64,000 nucleotides of DNA, from the NCBI GenBank assembly GCA_000753455.2, contig LM994670.1:3045653-3109652 (forward strand), written 5' to 3'. The translations under genes and the position numbers were made by a program. The notes beneath the pieces were generated by a model, which saw nothing but the letters and a program-made list of their open reading frames with translations, ran no database searches and had not been told where the DNA came from. The stretch's first letter is position 1. Every line of letters begins with the position of its first letter. This DNA is from Clostridium jeddahitimonense. Its GTDB lineage: Bacteria > Bacillota > Clostridia > Clostridiales > Clostridiaceae. Shown in pieces: positions 48,835 through 57,548 of this stretch.

Positions 48835-50736
48835 ATGATAAGAAAAAAATTAAGTATGTTATTAGCAACAACTTTAGTTTTTGCTATGAGTACAAGCCTT
48901 TTTGTTGGATGTAGTTCAAATAACAATTCATCTAACTCAACTGCAAAAGCTGGTAAATATACAGCAACAGAAAAAGGGTTTGGTGGAGATGTAACTGTAA
49001 ATGTAACTATAGCTGAAAATGGTAACATCGAAAGCATTGACGTTACTGCTGATTCTGAAACTCCCGATATAGGTGGTAAAGCTGCTCCTCAACTAGCTGA
49101 AACTATTGTAACTAATCAAAGCTTAGCTGTTGATACAGTAAGTGGTGCTACAGTTACAAGTACAGCTGTACTTACAGCTATAACTAATGCTTTGACAGAA
49201 GCTGGTGCTGATATTGATGCTTTAAAAAATGCTGAAACAGCTAAAAAGGGTGAAAATGAAGAAGCTACTGTTGATGTTGTTGTAGTTGGTGCTGGTGGTT
49301 CTGGTACTGCTGCTGCTTTAGCTGCTGCTGAAGCTGGTCTTAACGTAATGGTTATAGAAAAAACTGCATCTGCCGGTGGTAATACAAAAATATCTTCAGG
49401 ATTCTTTGCTGTTGATACAGAGCTATTAAAGGAAGATGGACATGATCTTTCTGTTGATAAGGCAGTTCAAGACTTAATGGAATTTAACCAATACTTATCT
49501 AACGGTACAATCGTAAGAAAGATTGTTGAAAATGCCGGTGATACAGTTGAATGGTTACAAGGATATGGAGTTGATTTCTATATTCCAGAAACTACAACTC
49601 AATTAGCTCACGAAGATGACGTATATAAGTGGAAAACTTATCACAAATATAAAGATAACGCTGCGGCATATGAAAATATGTATGCTAATTTAGATACTAT
49701 GGGTGCTGATGTTCGTTACAATACTTCTCTTGAATCTATAATCAAGAATGATGAAGGTGTTGTAACTGGTATCACAGCTACTAAAGCTGATGGTGGTACT
49801 TTAACTGTTAATGCTAAAGCAACTATCATTGCTACTGGGGGTTATGGTGCAGACGCTGAAAAAACTGCCAAAGCTTTAAACTCTGAGTTATTTAACTCTC
49901 TTGGTATGCCAAATGCTGGAGAAGGTATAGAGGCTATAGAAGCTGTTGGTGGTTATGACTTAGATGCAACCCCACTTTTACATGCTTGCCAATTTGCAGC
50001 ATCAGAAGTAAAACAAGATTCAGCTGGTGAAAACCTTGCTGGTTTCTCTGACACAAGCTTAACACAAGTTTTAAACACACCACTATTATGGGTTGACCAA
50101 ACAGGTAGCCGTTTCACTAATGAAGACGTTGTTTATGATACAGCATTCTGGGCAAATGCAGCTTATACTGTTGGTGGAAAGTACTATATCATAGTTGATG
50201 AAGCTACATTAAAATCTTTCTCTGAAGGAACTAAGCTAACAGTTTCTCAAGCTGGTCCTGGTGCAAAGATGGATCTTGATGATTTCATTGCATTAGCTGA
50301 TGCATCTGTTGAAGCTGGTACTGCTTTCAAAGGAGCTACTTTAGAAGAGTTAGCTGAAGCAGCTGGTATGGATGCAGAAGACTTAAAAGCTACTGTTGAA
50401 AGATACAATACCATGGTTAAAAAAGGAGAAGATACAGACTTTGGTAAAGCAAGTGAATCTTTAGCATACTCTGTAGAATCAGGAAACTTCTACGCGTTAG
50501 ATGTTAGAGGAGTATTCCTTGGAACTATCGGTGGAGTTAAGGTTGATGAAAACATGCAAGTTATGACTGATAACTATGAATTCATTCCTGGTTTATATGC
50601 AGCTGGAGCAACTGCTGGTGGATATTACACTGGAGTTGGATACCCTCCATATGAAGGTTTAGCATCTGGATTTGCTTATACTTCTGGAAGAATTGCTGGA
50701 ATGAGTGCAGTAGATTATGTTAACTCAATAAAATAG
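48835..50736 (+). CDS. Secreted FMN- and FAD-binding reductase (flavocytochrome c / fumarate reductase-like) lipoprotein
   Basis: A lipoprotein signal ends in LFVGCSS. An FMN_bind domain (about residues 40-120) carries VDTVSGAT, the DxxSGAT motif for covalent FMN on Thr. An FAD_binding_2 domain follows (VDVVVVGAGGSGTAAALAAA; IEKTASAGGNTKISSG) and the family end (GLYAAGATAGG, SGRIAG). No heme CxxCH motifs exist, so electrons would come through FMN. Where fumarate reductases have an HTMGG-type active-site segment this protein reads FLGTIGG, and the GNRLGGN segment near the end is replaced by YPPYEGLASG, so fumarate is not the likely substrate. The frame extends to TTG 48793, but GGGGGA fits ATG 48835 (633 residues). 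It is divergent from the AraC regulator. Confidence 0.85.
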   Translation: MIRKKLSMLLATTLVFAMSTSLFVGCSSNNNSSNSTAKAGKYTATEKGFGGDVTVNVTIAENGNIESIDVTADSETPDIGGKAAPQLAETIVTNQSLAVDTVSGATVTSTAVLTAITNALTEAGADIDALKNAETAKKGENEEATVDVVVVGAGGSGTAAALAAAEAGLNVMVIEKTASAGGNTKISSGFFAVDTELLKEDGHDLSVDKAVQDLMEFNQYLSNGTIVRKIVENAGDTVEWLQGYGVDFYIPETTTQLAHEDDVYKWKTYHKYKDNAAAYENMYANLDTMGADVRYNTSLESIIKNDEGVVTGITATKADGGTLTVNAKATIIATGGYGADAEKTAKALNSELFNSLGMPNAGEGIEAIEAVGGYDLDATPLLHACQFAASEVKQDSAGENLAGFSDTSLTQVLNTPLLWVDQTGSRFTNEDVVYDTAFWANAAYTVGGKYYIIVDEATLKSFSEGTKLTVSQAGPGAKMDLDDFIALADASVEAGTAFKGATLEELAEAAGMDAEDLKATVERYNTMVKKGEDTDFGKASESLAYSVESGNFYALDVRGVFLGTIGGVKVDENMQVMTDNYEFIPGLYAAGATAGGYYTGVGYPPYEGLASGFAYTSGRIAGMSAVDYVNSIK

Positions 50737-50780
50737 TTAAAAACTATAATTTTGACCCCTAAAATATAGTTTTAAATAAA

Positions 50781-50818
50781 TGATCCCCAAATCACTTAAT
50801 TTAATGATTTGGGGATCA
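50781..50818. terminator. Hairpin between convergent genes
   Basis: A 14-bp perfect stem (TGATCCCCAAATCA with TGATTTGGGGATCA) has a 10-base loop and no strong T-run. Confidence 0.6.
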
Positions 50819-50853
50819 TCACCATTTGAGATATAGCTTATAATTAAAATATC

Positions 50854-51681
50854 TTATAAATCTAAATACGTTGTGTTATCTGGAACTCCTGATACATCTT
50901 CATTACTATTTAAACTATCAATCTTTTTCATATCTTCATTTGATAAATTAAAATCGAATATATCTATATTAGCTTTTATTCTTTCCTCATTAGATGACTT
51001 TGGTATTGGAATTACTCCATTTTGTATATGCCATCTTAGGGTAATCTGAGCTATACTTTTATTATATTTCTCTGCTAAATCCAACATTAATGGTAAAGAG
51101 AATATTTTCCCTCTCATTATAGGTCCCCATGCAACTACCTGAATATTATTTTCCTTGCAGTACTCAATAATATCCTTTTGAGTTTTACAAGGATGTATCT
51201 CTATTTGGTTTACCATTGGCATAATTTTAGCTATTTTCTTTAACTCCTCTAAGTGCCCAATTTTAAAATTACATACACCTATTGCCCTAACTTTTCCTTC
51301 TTTATAAAGGTCTTCAAAAGCTCTCCAAGTCTCACTATTTAATTTATTTGGCCAATGAATTAAATATAAATCTAAATAATCAACTCCAAGCTTCTTTATA
51401 GATTTATTAAATGCATTGATTGTCTCTTCATATCCATGGTCATCATTCCAAAGCTTAGTTACTAAAAATATATCCTTTCTATCAACACCACTTTGAGCAA
51501 TTCCTTTACCAACGCCTTCTTCATTACCATAAAAGGAAGCTGTATCAATCTGCCTATATCCGATTTCCAATGCCAGTTTAACTCTATCTATAACATCTTG
51601 TTCTTCCCCAAGCTTATATGTCCCAAACCCAATTGAAGACATATTAACTCCATTAGATAATTTTCTAACCATACTTTCCAT
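50854..51681 (-). CDS. Aldo/keto reductase
   Basis: The 275-residue protein has the AKR TIM-barrel motifs IGFGTYKLGE, GYRQIDTASFYGNEEGVG (catalytic Asp and Tyr), LVTKLWND and LYLIHWP (catalytic Lys and His), and IPIPKSSNEERIKANIDIF for NADP binding. The substrate is unknown, though its place in an rpiR-rpiA operon suggests a sugar or sugar-derived aldehyde. Its ATG is one base past the rpiA stop; the ribosome site AAAGGTGA lies within rpiA. Confidence 0.92.
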   Translation of the reverse strand: MESMVRKLSNGVNMSSIGFGTYKLGEEQDVIDRVKLALEIGYRQIDTASFYGNEEGVGKGIAQSGVDRKDIFLVTKLWNDDHGYEETINAFNKSIKKLGVDYLDLYLIHWPNKLNSETWRAFEDLYKEGKVRAIGVCNFKIGHLEELKKIAKIMPMVNQIEIHPCKTQKDIIEYCKENNIQVVAWGPIMRGKIFSLPLMLDLAEKYNKSIAQITLRWHIQNGVIPIPKSSNEERIKANIDIFDFNLSNEDMKKIDSLNSNEDVSGVPDNTTYLDL

Positions 51682-51682
51682 A

Positions 51683-52357
51683 TTAATTCACCTTTCTTTC
51701 AATTACTTTTATTTCTTCATTGCTAGCTACTATTACTTTAGTAGCAATGTTATAAAATAATGATGTATCTACAATACCTACAATAGAATTTAAATCTTGA
51801 TTTAATTTTTCTATACTGCTGATTTTATTCTTATCAAAAAAGGCATCAATTAAAAATAGTCCATTGTCTGTTATTGTAATTCCATCCTTAGCTTCACTAC
51901 TTCTCATCTTAGGCTCTCCACCTAAGTCTCTTATAATCAACTCTACATACCCCTTACTTTCAGGTATTATTTCTAATACTACAGGATGATTAAATTCTAA
52001 TTCCCTTACAAATTTACTTTCATCTACAAGAAGAATATATTCTCTAGACATACTTGCAATAATCTTTTCTTTAGTATGAATTCCACCACCACTTTTTAAT
52101 GCATTTAATTCTTCATCAACTTCATCACATCCATCAAAGGCAATATCTATATTACTAACTGACCATGTTGGCACAACTTGAAGTCCATTTTCAATGCAAA
52201 GACTTGCAGTCTTAAAAGATGGAGTAACCACTTTTACATTTAATTCAGATTCCTTTATATAAGAAATTAGATATCCAATAGTACTTCCCCCTCCAAGTCC
52301 TATTGTCATATTATCCTTTATATACTTTAAAGCTTCTTTCGCACACCTTCTTTTCAC
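51683..52357 (-). CDS. rpiA: Ribose-5-phosphate isomerase A (divergent)
   Basis: Motifs are TIGLGGGSTIGYLISY, AFDGCDEVDEELNALKSGGG, HTKEKIIAS and LLVDESKFV, matching RpiA with changes (GLGTGST becomes GLGGGST; the GADE motif reads GCDE). The catalytic acidic and lysine residues appear kept. It interconverts ribose-5-phosphate and ribulose-5-phosphate. The start is GTG behind AGGAG. It is the middle gene of an rpiR-rpiA-AKR operon; whether it is housekeeping or specific for another pentose phosphate is open. Confidence 0.88.
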   Translation of the reverse strand: MKRRCAKEALKYIKDNMTIGLGGGSTIGYLISYIKESELNVKVVTPSFKTASLCIENGLQVVPTWSVSNIDIAFDGCDEVDEELNALKSGGGIHTKEKIIASMSREYILLVDESKFVRELEFNHPVVLEIIPESKGYVELIIRDLGGEPKMRSSEAKDGITITDNGLFLIDAFFDKNKISSIEKLNQDLNSIVGIVDTSLFYNIATKVIVASNEEIKVIERKVN

Positions 52358-52373
52358 TTCTCATCTCTCCTAT

Positions 52374-53225
52374 CTATAACTTATCATCAGCAATTGATTG
52401 TTCATGCCTACTTAAATTGTCATATACATCTTTCTTCCCTACAGTTAGAAATAAATACAATATCTCAATTACTGTCATTGCTGATATTCTTGAAAAATAA
52501 TATTCATCTAAAAATAATTTTTCTCTAGTTGCAGTTGTGATGTGATAGTCACTTATTTTCGATAATGGAGAATTAGCACTGTTAGTAATTGAAATTACTT
52601 TAGCTCCACATTTATTAGCTGCTTCTACAACATCTACTAATCTCTTGGAAGCTCCTGAGTTTGAAATAACTATTACTACATCTTCCTTTGTTAAGTTATA
52701 AGTATATGCAATTTGTGTTTCCCATATTGTATTAGCTACTGATGGAATACCAATTTGATTAAACTTATAAGCTCCATCCATCGCAACTGGTATTGTATTT
52801 CCTACAGCGGCAAATTGAATACTTCTAGCATTATTTAATAAAGAAATAATCTCCCTTAAATTTTCTTCATCTATCATAGATACAGTTTGATTTAATTCTT
52901 CTACTTTATTAGCTAAAATATTATGCAATGACTGTTTAATATTATTTAAATTAACATCACCAGATACAGTTACTTCTGATTCATTAGCTTCAACTAGCTC
53001 TTTTGCAAGAGTAATCTTTAGATGATGAAACCCCTTCATATTGCATCTTTTGCAAAACCTCGAAACTGTTGCCTCACTAGTACCAGCTGCTTCTGCCAGC
53101 TCTGCAATTGTCAACTCAACCACTTTAGCAGAATTATTTAAAATATAATTGGCAATTTTCTTTTCTGCATCAAAGAAGTTATCATATTCAGCAAAAATTA
53201 TATCTCTAATCGTTCTATTATCCAT
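52374..53225 (-). CDS. RpiR-family regulator (HTH_6 plus SIS domain)
   Basis: The N-terminal helix-turn-helix (ELAEAAGTSEATVSRFCKRC) precedes a SIS domain (about 120-270), with VVIVISNSGASKRLVDVVE and KVISITNSANSPL, that binds phosphosugars. The frame begins at ATG 53252, but AAAGGAA before ATG 53225 makes the 283-residue form more likely. Two matched dyads lie upstream, one inside the promoter, so it probably represses itself and the rpiA-AKR genes until a sugar phosphate is bound. Confidence 0.9.
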   Translation of the reverse strand: MDNRTIRDIIFAEYDNFFDAEKKIANYILNNSAKVVELTIAELAEAAGTSEATVSRFCKRCNMKGFHHLKITLAKELVEANESEVTVSGDVNLNNIKQSLHNILANKVEELNQTVSMIDEENLREIISLLNNARSIQFAAVGNTIPVAMDGAYKFNQIGIPSVANTIWETQIAYTYNLTKEDVVIVISNSGASKRLVDVVEAANKCGAKVISITNSANSPLSKISDYHITTATREKLFLDEYYFSRISAMTVIEILYLFLTVGKKDVYDNLSRHEQSIADDKL

Positions 53226-53258
53226 ACATAATTTCCTTTCATCCTTTATCATATTTTC

Positions 53259-53314
53259 AGTGTATCAAAGAAATTAAATTTCGTAAATATTTTTATTAAG
53301 AAATTTAATTTCTT
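53259..53314 (-). promoter_or_regulatory. rpiR operon promoter with paired RpiR-type operators
   Basis: Minus-strand TTTACG (53282-53287) and TACACT (53259-53264) are 17 bases apart. GAAATTAAATTTC (53270-53282) fills the spacer, and AAGAAATTTAATTTCTT (53298-53314) lies upstream. The centres are 30 bases apart, about three DNA turns. Confidence 0.65.
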
Positions 53315-53373
53315 ATAGTATTGTCTTTGTTTAATACTCTTTAAAATATAAGCAGATAATAAAACAATTCTTT

Positions 53374-53436
53374 ATGCAAAATAAAATAGGTATGAGTAAA
53401 ACTATGTCGTTTCTCATACCTATTTTATATTTGCAT
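53374..53436 (-). terminator. Terminator of the FliB-like gene
   Basis: A 23-bp stem with one bulge (ATGCAAA ... AGGTATGAG with CTCATACCT ... TTTGCAT) spans this region; the core is 53385-53396 with 53413-53424. Confidence 0.75.
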
Positions 53437-53449
53437 AACATCAACTATA

Positions 53450-54661
53450 CTACAATAGTGTTTTTGCAAATTCTATATTGTTAAACTCTTTCTCTTTTAT
53501 ATGCCTCATAGATTTAGTTAAATAACTTCTATGATGTTCAATAGTTTTAGAGAATACCTGAATAAATCTAACTATATCCTCTTTAGAATCTTTTCTCTCT
53601 TCTATATATTTCCCTACTAAATAAAATCTCATAAATGAATATCTCATTAAAAGCATTATATAGCCATCAAAGATAGATTCTTTCTCATTAAACGGGAACA
53701 TATTATTATAAATAAAATTAACTAAATAATTTTCAAAAATATATGTATACTCATCCATATATTTTTTATTGTATTCTTCAAAAATTTTTATATACTTTCT
53801 TGGTTCAACTTCTTCTTTGTCTAAATTAAAAGATTTAATTATCTGCTTAGTATATTCTTTAAATAAAGAACTATCTACTTCTTTATCAACATTTAACAAA
53901 GATATCATCTTCTTAAAGAAATCTATCTGAAGCATAAAATACAAACTATTTTTTTCATAAAAACCTTCAGCTGTATTTATATCATAATTTTTTATAAATT
54001 TGCTTATATTATTGAAATTACTTTCGCTTTCATCTTCTAAACCGTTAATAAACTCACCTAATATATAAAGTCTTTCGCTTAAATCTAAATTCCTATTTTG
54101 AATTATTTTAATACTTACTTCTCTTATTTCTTTAAAATATTTTGCTAATGAATTTTTAAGTTCCTTAGCCTTAGTATCAACTTGATTTGATATTATATGT
54201 TTTCCTATCACTTCTTCGCTTTCTTTGAATTTTATGCCATCTTCTTTCAACAATAAAATCCTTGCTGCTTCAGGACAAGCAACATCAAGTGATCTTTCAT
54301 AACATCCATCAACTAAATTTGTTATCCTCGGAAAGCATGTGCAGACATTTGAAAGATAATCTTCTCCAAGCTTAGAATGTATTACACAATAATTATCACA
54401 ATCTAAGAAAGGACATCTTTTATCATTTTTTAATTTTACCTTTCCATAATCAACATCATCGCTAAAACTTTCCTCATTATTATGTACATTTTTTTGAAAC
54501 ATTCTTTTCATTTCTGAATCTTGAACCTTATAATATTTCCTAAATGTAATTTTATCTATGTCTATATCCCATCCAACACAACAACTGTCTTCACAAGAAC
54601 CACCTATGCATTTAAATTCATCATAATATTCCGGATATAAACTCTTAAACTTCTTCCCCAT
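53450..54661 (-). CDS. fliB: FliB-like flagellin lysine N-methylase
   Basis: Cys-rich motifs typical of FliB are KCIGGSCEDSCCVGW near the start, RCPFLDCDNYCVIH, NVCTCFPR and VACPEAA. They suggest a metal or Fe-S cluster. FliB methylates lysines of flagellin. Members are also found in non-flagellated bacteria, so another target is possible; no flagellar gene is near. Ribosome site GAGGA. Monocistronic. Confidence 0.85.
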   Translation of the reverse strand: MGKKFKSLYPEYYDEFKCIGGSCEDSCCVGWDIDIDKITFRKYYKVQDSEMKRMFQKNVHNNEESFSDDVDYGKVKLKNDKRCPFLDCDNYCVIHSKLGEDYLSNVCTCFPRITNLVDGCYERSLDVACPEAARILLLKEDGIKFKESEEVIGKHIISNQVDTKAKELKNSLAKYFKEIREVSIKIIQNRNLDLSERLYILGEFINGLEDESESNFNNISKFIKNYDINTAEGFYEKNSLYFMLQIDFFKKMISLLNVDKEVDSSLFKEYTKQIIKSFNLDKEEVEPRKYIKIFEEYNKKYMDEYTYIFENYLVNFIYNNMFPFNEKESIFDGYIMLLMRYSFMRFYLVGKYIEERKDSKEDIVRFIQVFSKTIEHHRSYLTKSMRHIKEKEFNNIEFAKTLL

Positions 54662-54849
54662 AGTATATTCCTCTTCTTAATAAATTAATATAAATTCATT
54701 TTACTATAATGAAAATTTAAAATCTATCCCTAAAGATTTCTTGTGTTTAATTCAAACTTTCATAATAAAGTAACTCAATACTAATAATAAATTAGAATTG
54801 CTATTTTATTAATAACTATTTACCTATAATATTAATAAAAAAATACAAT

Positions 54850-54915
54850 TTTACTTATATTTAATACAGACCTATAATGAAATGGTAGTAAAGATAGTTA
54901 AGTTCAGTTAACTTC
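54850..54915 (+). promoter_or_regulatory. Promoter and tandem repeat before the GlpA-like operon
   Basis: TTTACT (54850-54855) and TATAAT (54873-54878) are 17 bases apart. Two head-to-tail 10-base copies, AGTTAAGTTC and AGTTAACTTC (54896-54915), lie just downstream in the leader and may be an operator. Confidence 0.65.
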
Positions 54916-54931
54916 ACTTGGAGGGAATTTT

Positions 54932-56365
54932 ATGAAAAAAGATGTTGTTATTATAGGTGCTGGCATAGTTGGATGTGCTATAGCTAGAGAGCTATCAAAA
55001 TATGATCTAAAAATTACAGTTATTGAAAAAGAAAATGATGTTGCAACCGGTATTTCAAAAGCTAATAGTGGAATAATACACGCTGGTTTTAACGAAAAGA
55101 AAGGTACATTAAAGGCTGAACTTAATATTAAAGGAAATCAAATGTATGATTCCTTAGCTAAAGATTTAGATTTTAATTTTAACAGAAATGGTGCACTTGT
55201 ATTAGGTTTTAATGATGATGATATGTATAAATTAAACACATTAAAATGCAACGGTACAGTTTTAGGTGTTAAAGATTTAGAGATTCTATCTAAGGAAGAG
55301 TTAAGAGAGATTGAACCTAATCTATCTACAGATGTTGTAGGTGCATTATATGCAAAAACTTCAGGAATAGTTAGCCCATATGAAGTAACTATTGCCCTAG
55401 CGGAAAACGCTTGTGAAAATGGCGTTGAATTTATTCTTAATTCTGAAGTTATAGATATAGAAAATACAGATCCAGGATATACTATTGTCTTAAAAGATGG
55501 AAGATGTGTAAATAGTACGATAGTTATAAACTCTGCTGGTATAAATAGTGATGAAATAAATAATATGATAAATAAAAATAAATATACCTTACACCCTGTA
55601 AAAGGTGAATATCTTTTACTTGATAAAGTAGCAGGAAAAATGATAAATAAAACTATATTTCAAATACCAAGTAAAATTTCAAAAGGTGTCTTAGTAACCC
55701 CTACATCTGATGGTAACTTATTAATTGGTCCAACAGCTAAAGGAATAGATAGTAAATCTTCTTTAGACAGTACCAAAGTTAGTTTAGATGAAATATTAGA
55801 TAAGTCAAATAAAAGTGTTACTAACATTCCTACTGGAAGAATATTAACAACATTTGCAGGGTTACGACCTCGTCTAGATTATGGTGATTTTATAATTGAA
55901 GAGGCTATTGATAATGAAAACTTTATATCATTAGTTGGTATTGAATCACCTGGATTAACAGCTGCTCCTGCAATAGCTGTATACATAAAAGATATAATTT
56001 CTAAAAAGCTAAACTTAAAAGAAAATATCTATTTTTATCCTTACAGAAAAAGAATTATAAAATTTACTGACTTATCCCTTGAAGAAAAAAATGAATTAAT
56101 CTCAAAGAATCCTGAATATGGACGTATGATATGTAAATGTGAATTAATAACTGAAGGAGAAATAATAGATTCTATAAATAGACCTTTAGGTGCTAGAACT
56201 GTAGACGGAGTAAAACGAAGAACTAGAGCTACTATGGGCGGGTGCCAAGGTATTGGATGCCTTTTACCTATAAGCAAAATAATAAGTAGAGAGCTGGGTA
56301 TAGATATTACTGAAGTTACTAAAAATTCTAAGTGTTCACCAGTTATAGGTTTTAAGGAGGTTTAA
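54932..56365 (+). CDS. Glycerol-3-phosphate dehydrogenase-like flavoprotein with [2Fe-2S] BFD domain
   Basis: A DAO-type FAD domain (DVVIIGAGIVGCAIAREL; ANSGIIHAGF; TTFAGLRPRL) is followed by a Fer2_BFD domain at about residues 400-465. Its four Cys are in MICKCEL and GGCQGIGCLL. This is the arrangement of GlpA-like proteins encoded with glycerol kinase in clostridia. It oxidises glycerol-3-phosphate or another 2-hydroxy acid; the substrate is open because no glpK or transporter is near. First gene of a two-gene operon with a GGAGGG ribosome site. Confidence 0.85.
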   Translation: MKKDVVIIGAGIVGCAIARELSKYDLKITVIEKENDVATGISKANSGIIHAGFNEKKGTLKAELNIKGNQMYDSLAKDLDFNFNRNGALVLGFNDDDMYKLNTLKCNGTVLGVKDLEILSKEELREIEPNLSTDVVGALYAKTSGIVSPYEVTIALAENACENGVEFILNSEVIDIENTDPGYTIVLKDGRCVNSTIVINSAGINSDEINNMINKNKYTLHPVKGEYLLLDKVAGKMINKTIFQIPSKISKGVLVTPTSDGNLLIGPTAKGIDSKSSLDSTKVSLDEILDKSNKSVTNIPTGRILTTFAGLRPRLDYGDFIIEEAIDNENFISLVGIESPGLTAAPAIAVYIKDIISKKLNLKENIYFYPYRKRIIKFTDLSLEEKNELISKNPEYGRMICKCELITEGEIIDSINRPLGARTVDGVKRRTRATMGGCQGIGCLLPISKIISRELGIDITEVTKNSKCSPVIGFKEV

Positions 56366-56370
56366 TTTAT

Positions 56371-57267
56371 ATGAGTATTTATGATTTAATAATTATAGGT
56401 GGCGGTGCATCTGGTATGCTATGTGCCATTAAAGCAAAGAAAAATGGTATAAAAAATATTCTTGTAATAGAAAAAAATTCCTCTCTAGGTGGAGCACTGA
56501 ATCTCGCAAATTATAATATAAGCTCTACAAGAAATCTAACTGGTCAAGAATACTTAAAAGATTTATTTGATCAATATTCCAAATTAAATATTGATACTTA
56601 TTTCAATACGATGGTTATTAATATAAATGATTCTGGAAAAATTGTTTGCTTAAGTCCCGAACGAGGAATGGAAGATCTATCTGCCAAAAATATAATATTA
56701 ACTAATGGAGCTAAAGAAAAAGGCAAAAATGCTTTAAATATACCTGGTGATAGATGTGCTGGTGTACTAACTCTTGGAACTGCCAAAAATATTTTAAATA
56801 TTGATGGTATTGTACCAGGAAAGAATATAGTTATTTACGGAACTGAAAACCTACATTTAATTTTAGAGGACTTGAAAAAACATAATCTTAATATCACTGC
56901 AATAATATGTGAAAATTCTAATGATGAAGCATTTAAAATAACTAATAATATATATGAAAAATATCATATTACAAGCATATTAGGTTTTGATAGAGTTAAC
57001 TCAATTAAAATCTCTAATGGTTCTAATGAAAAAGAAATTAAATGTGATACTGTAATATTAGCTCTAGGAATGTTATCTGACGGATTAGTATCACTTAGAA
57101 GTAATATAGCCTTAAATCCTGAAACTACAGGTCCTAAAGTTGACCAAAATCTTGAGACATCAAGAAAAAATATTTTTGCCTGTGGTAACGGAATTTATAT
57201 ACACAACTCTATTGAAGAAATTGAACTTGAAGTTAATAAGTTAATAGATTACATATCTAACTTATAA
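56371..57267 (+). CDS. FAD-dependent pyridine nucleotide-disulphide oxidoreductase, GlpB-like partner
   Basis: An FAD site (DLIIIGGGASGMLCAIKA) and a second FAD contact (NIFACGNGIYIHN) flank a middle NAD-binding region (GKNIVIYGTENLHLILEDL). At 298 residues it is short compared with typical family members. It starts 5 bases past the GlpA-like stop with AGGAGG in that gene's tail. The operon usually has a third gene (DUF1667, CxxC protein); none follows here. It is likely the electron-transfer partner of the GlpA-like protein. Confidence 0.82.
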   Translation: MSIYDLIIIGGGASGMLCAIKAKKNGIKNILVIEKNSSLGGALNLANYNISSTRNLTGQEYLKDLFDQYSKLNIDTYFNTMVININDSGKIVCLSPERGMEDLSAKNIILTNGAKEKGKNALNIPGDRCAGVLTLGTAKNILNIDGIVPGKNIVIYGTENLHLILEDLKKHNLNITAIICENSNDEAFKITNNIYEKYHITSILGFDRVNSIKISNGSNEKEIKCDTVILALGMLSDGLVSLRSNIALNPETTGPKVDQNLETSRKNIFACGNGIYIHNSIEEIELEVNKLIDYISNL

Positions 57268-57279
57268 TACTTCTATCCT

Positions 57280-57303
57280 CTAGATTTTATCTAGTTTTTT
57301 TTT
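57280..57303 (+). terminator. Terminator of the GlpA-like operon
   Basis: CTAGAT-TTT-ATCTAG is followed by nine T's. Confidence 0.85.
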
Positions 57304-57320
57304 AAATTGCTATTAAGATT

Positions 57321-57470
57321 GTGGGCAATTTAGAAAAAAGAATGAACATAAATCAGAAAGTTGAAAATAAAAAAGATCCAGATAATATTATATTACTAAG
57401 GGAAATAAGAGATTTGCTTAAAATAAATATTGATAACTTTACACATACAGATAACAAACCTAACAGTTAA
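57321..57470 (+). CDS. Possible small ORF, unknown
   Basis: An open frame from GTG 57321 (or ATG 57342) to TAA 57470 would encode a 49-residue hydrophilic peptide (NIILLREIRDLLKIN). It lacks a clear ribosome site and promoter, and it lies just after a terminator. It may be a decayed gene remnant. No family was recognised. Confidence 0.2.
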   Translation: MGNLEKRMNINQKVENKKDPDNIILLREIRDLLKINIDNFTHTDNKPNS

Positions 57471-57498
57471 AATCTTCTTTAATTTAAAAGTATATAAA

Positions 57499-57528
57499 AT
57501 TAAGCCGTACATAATTATACGGCTTAAT
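57499..57528 (-). terminator. Terminator of the PAP2-esterase operon
   Basis: An 11-bp stem ATTAAGCCGTA/TACGGCTTAAT lies 20 bases past the PAP2 stop codon. The following minus-strand bases are A/T-rich with short T-runs. Confidence 0.65.
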
Positions 57529-57548
57529 GAATGCAATTTTTTATTATA

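Noticed and set aside
48699..49037. 112-codon minus-strand frame
   Set aside because: It overlaps the start of the secreted flavoprotein gene, has no family resemblance and no ribosome site.
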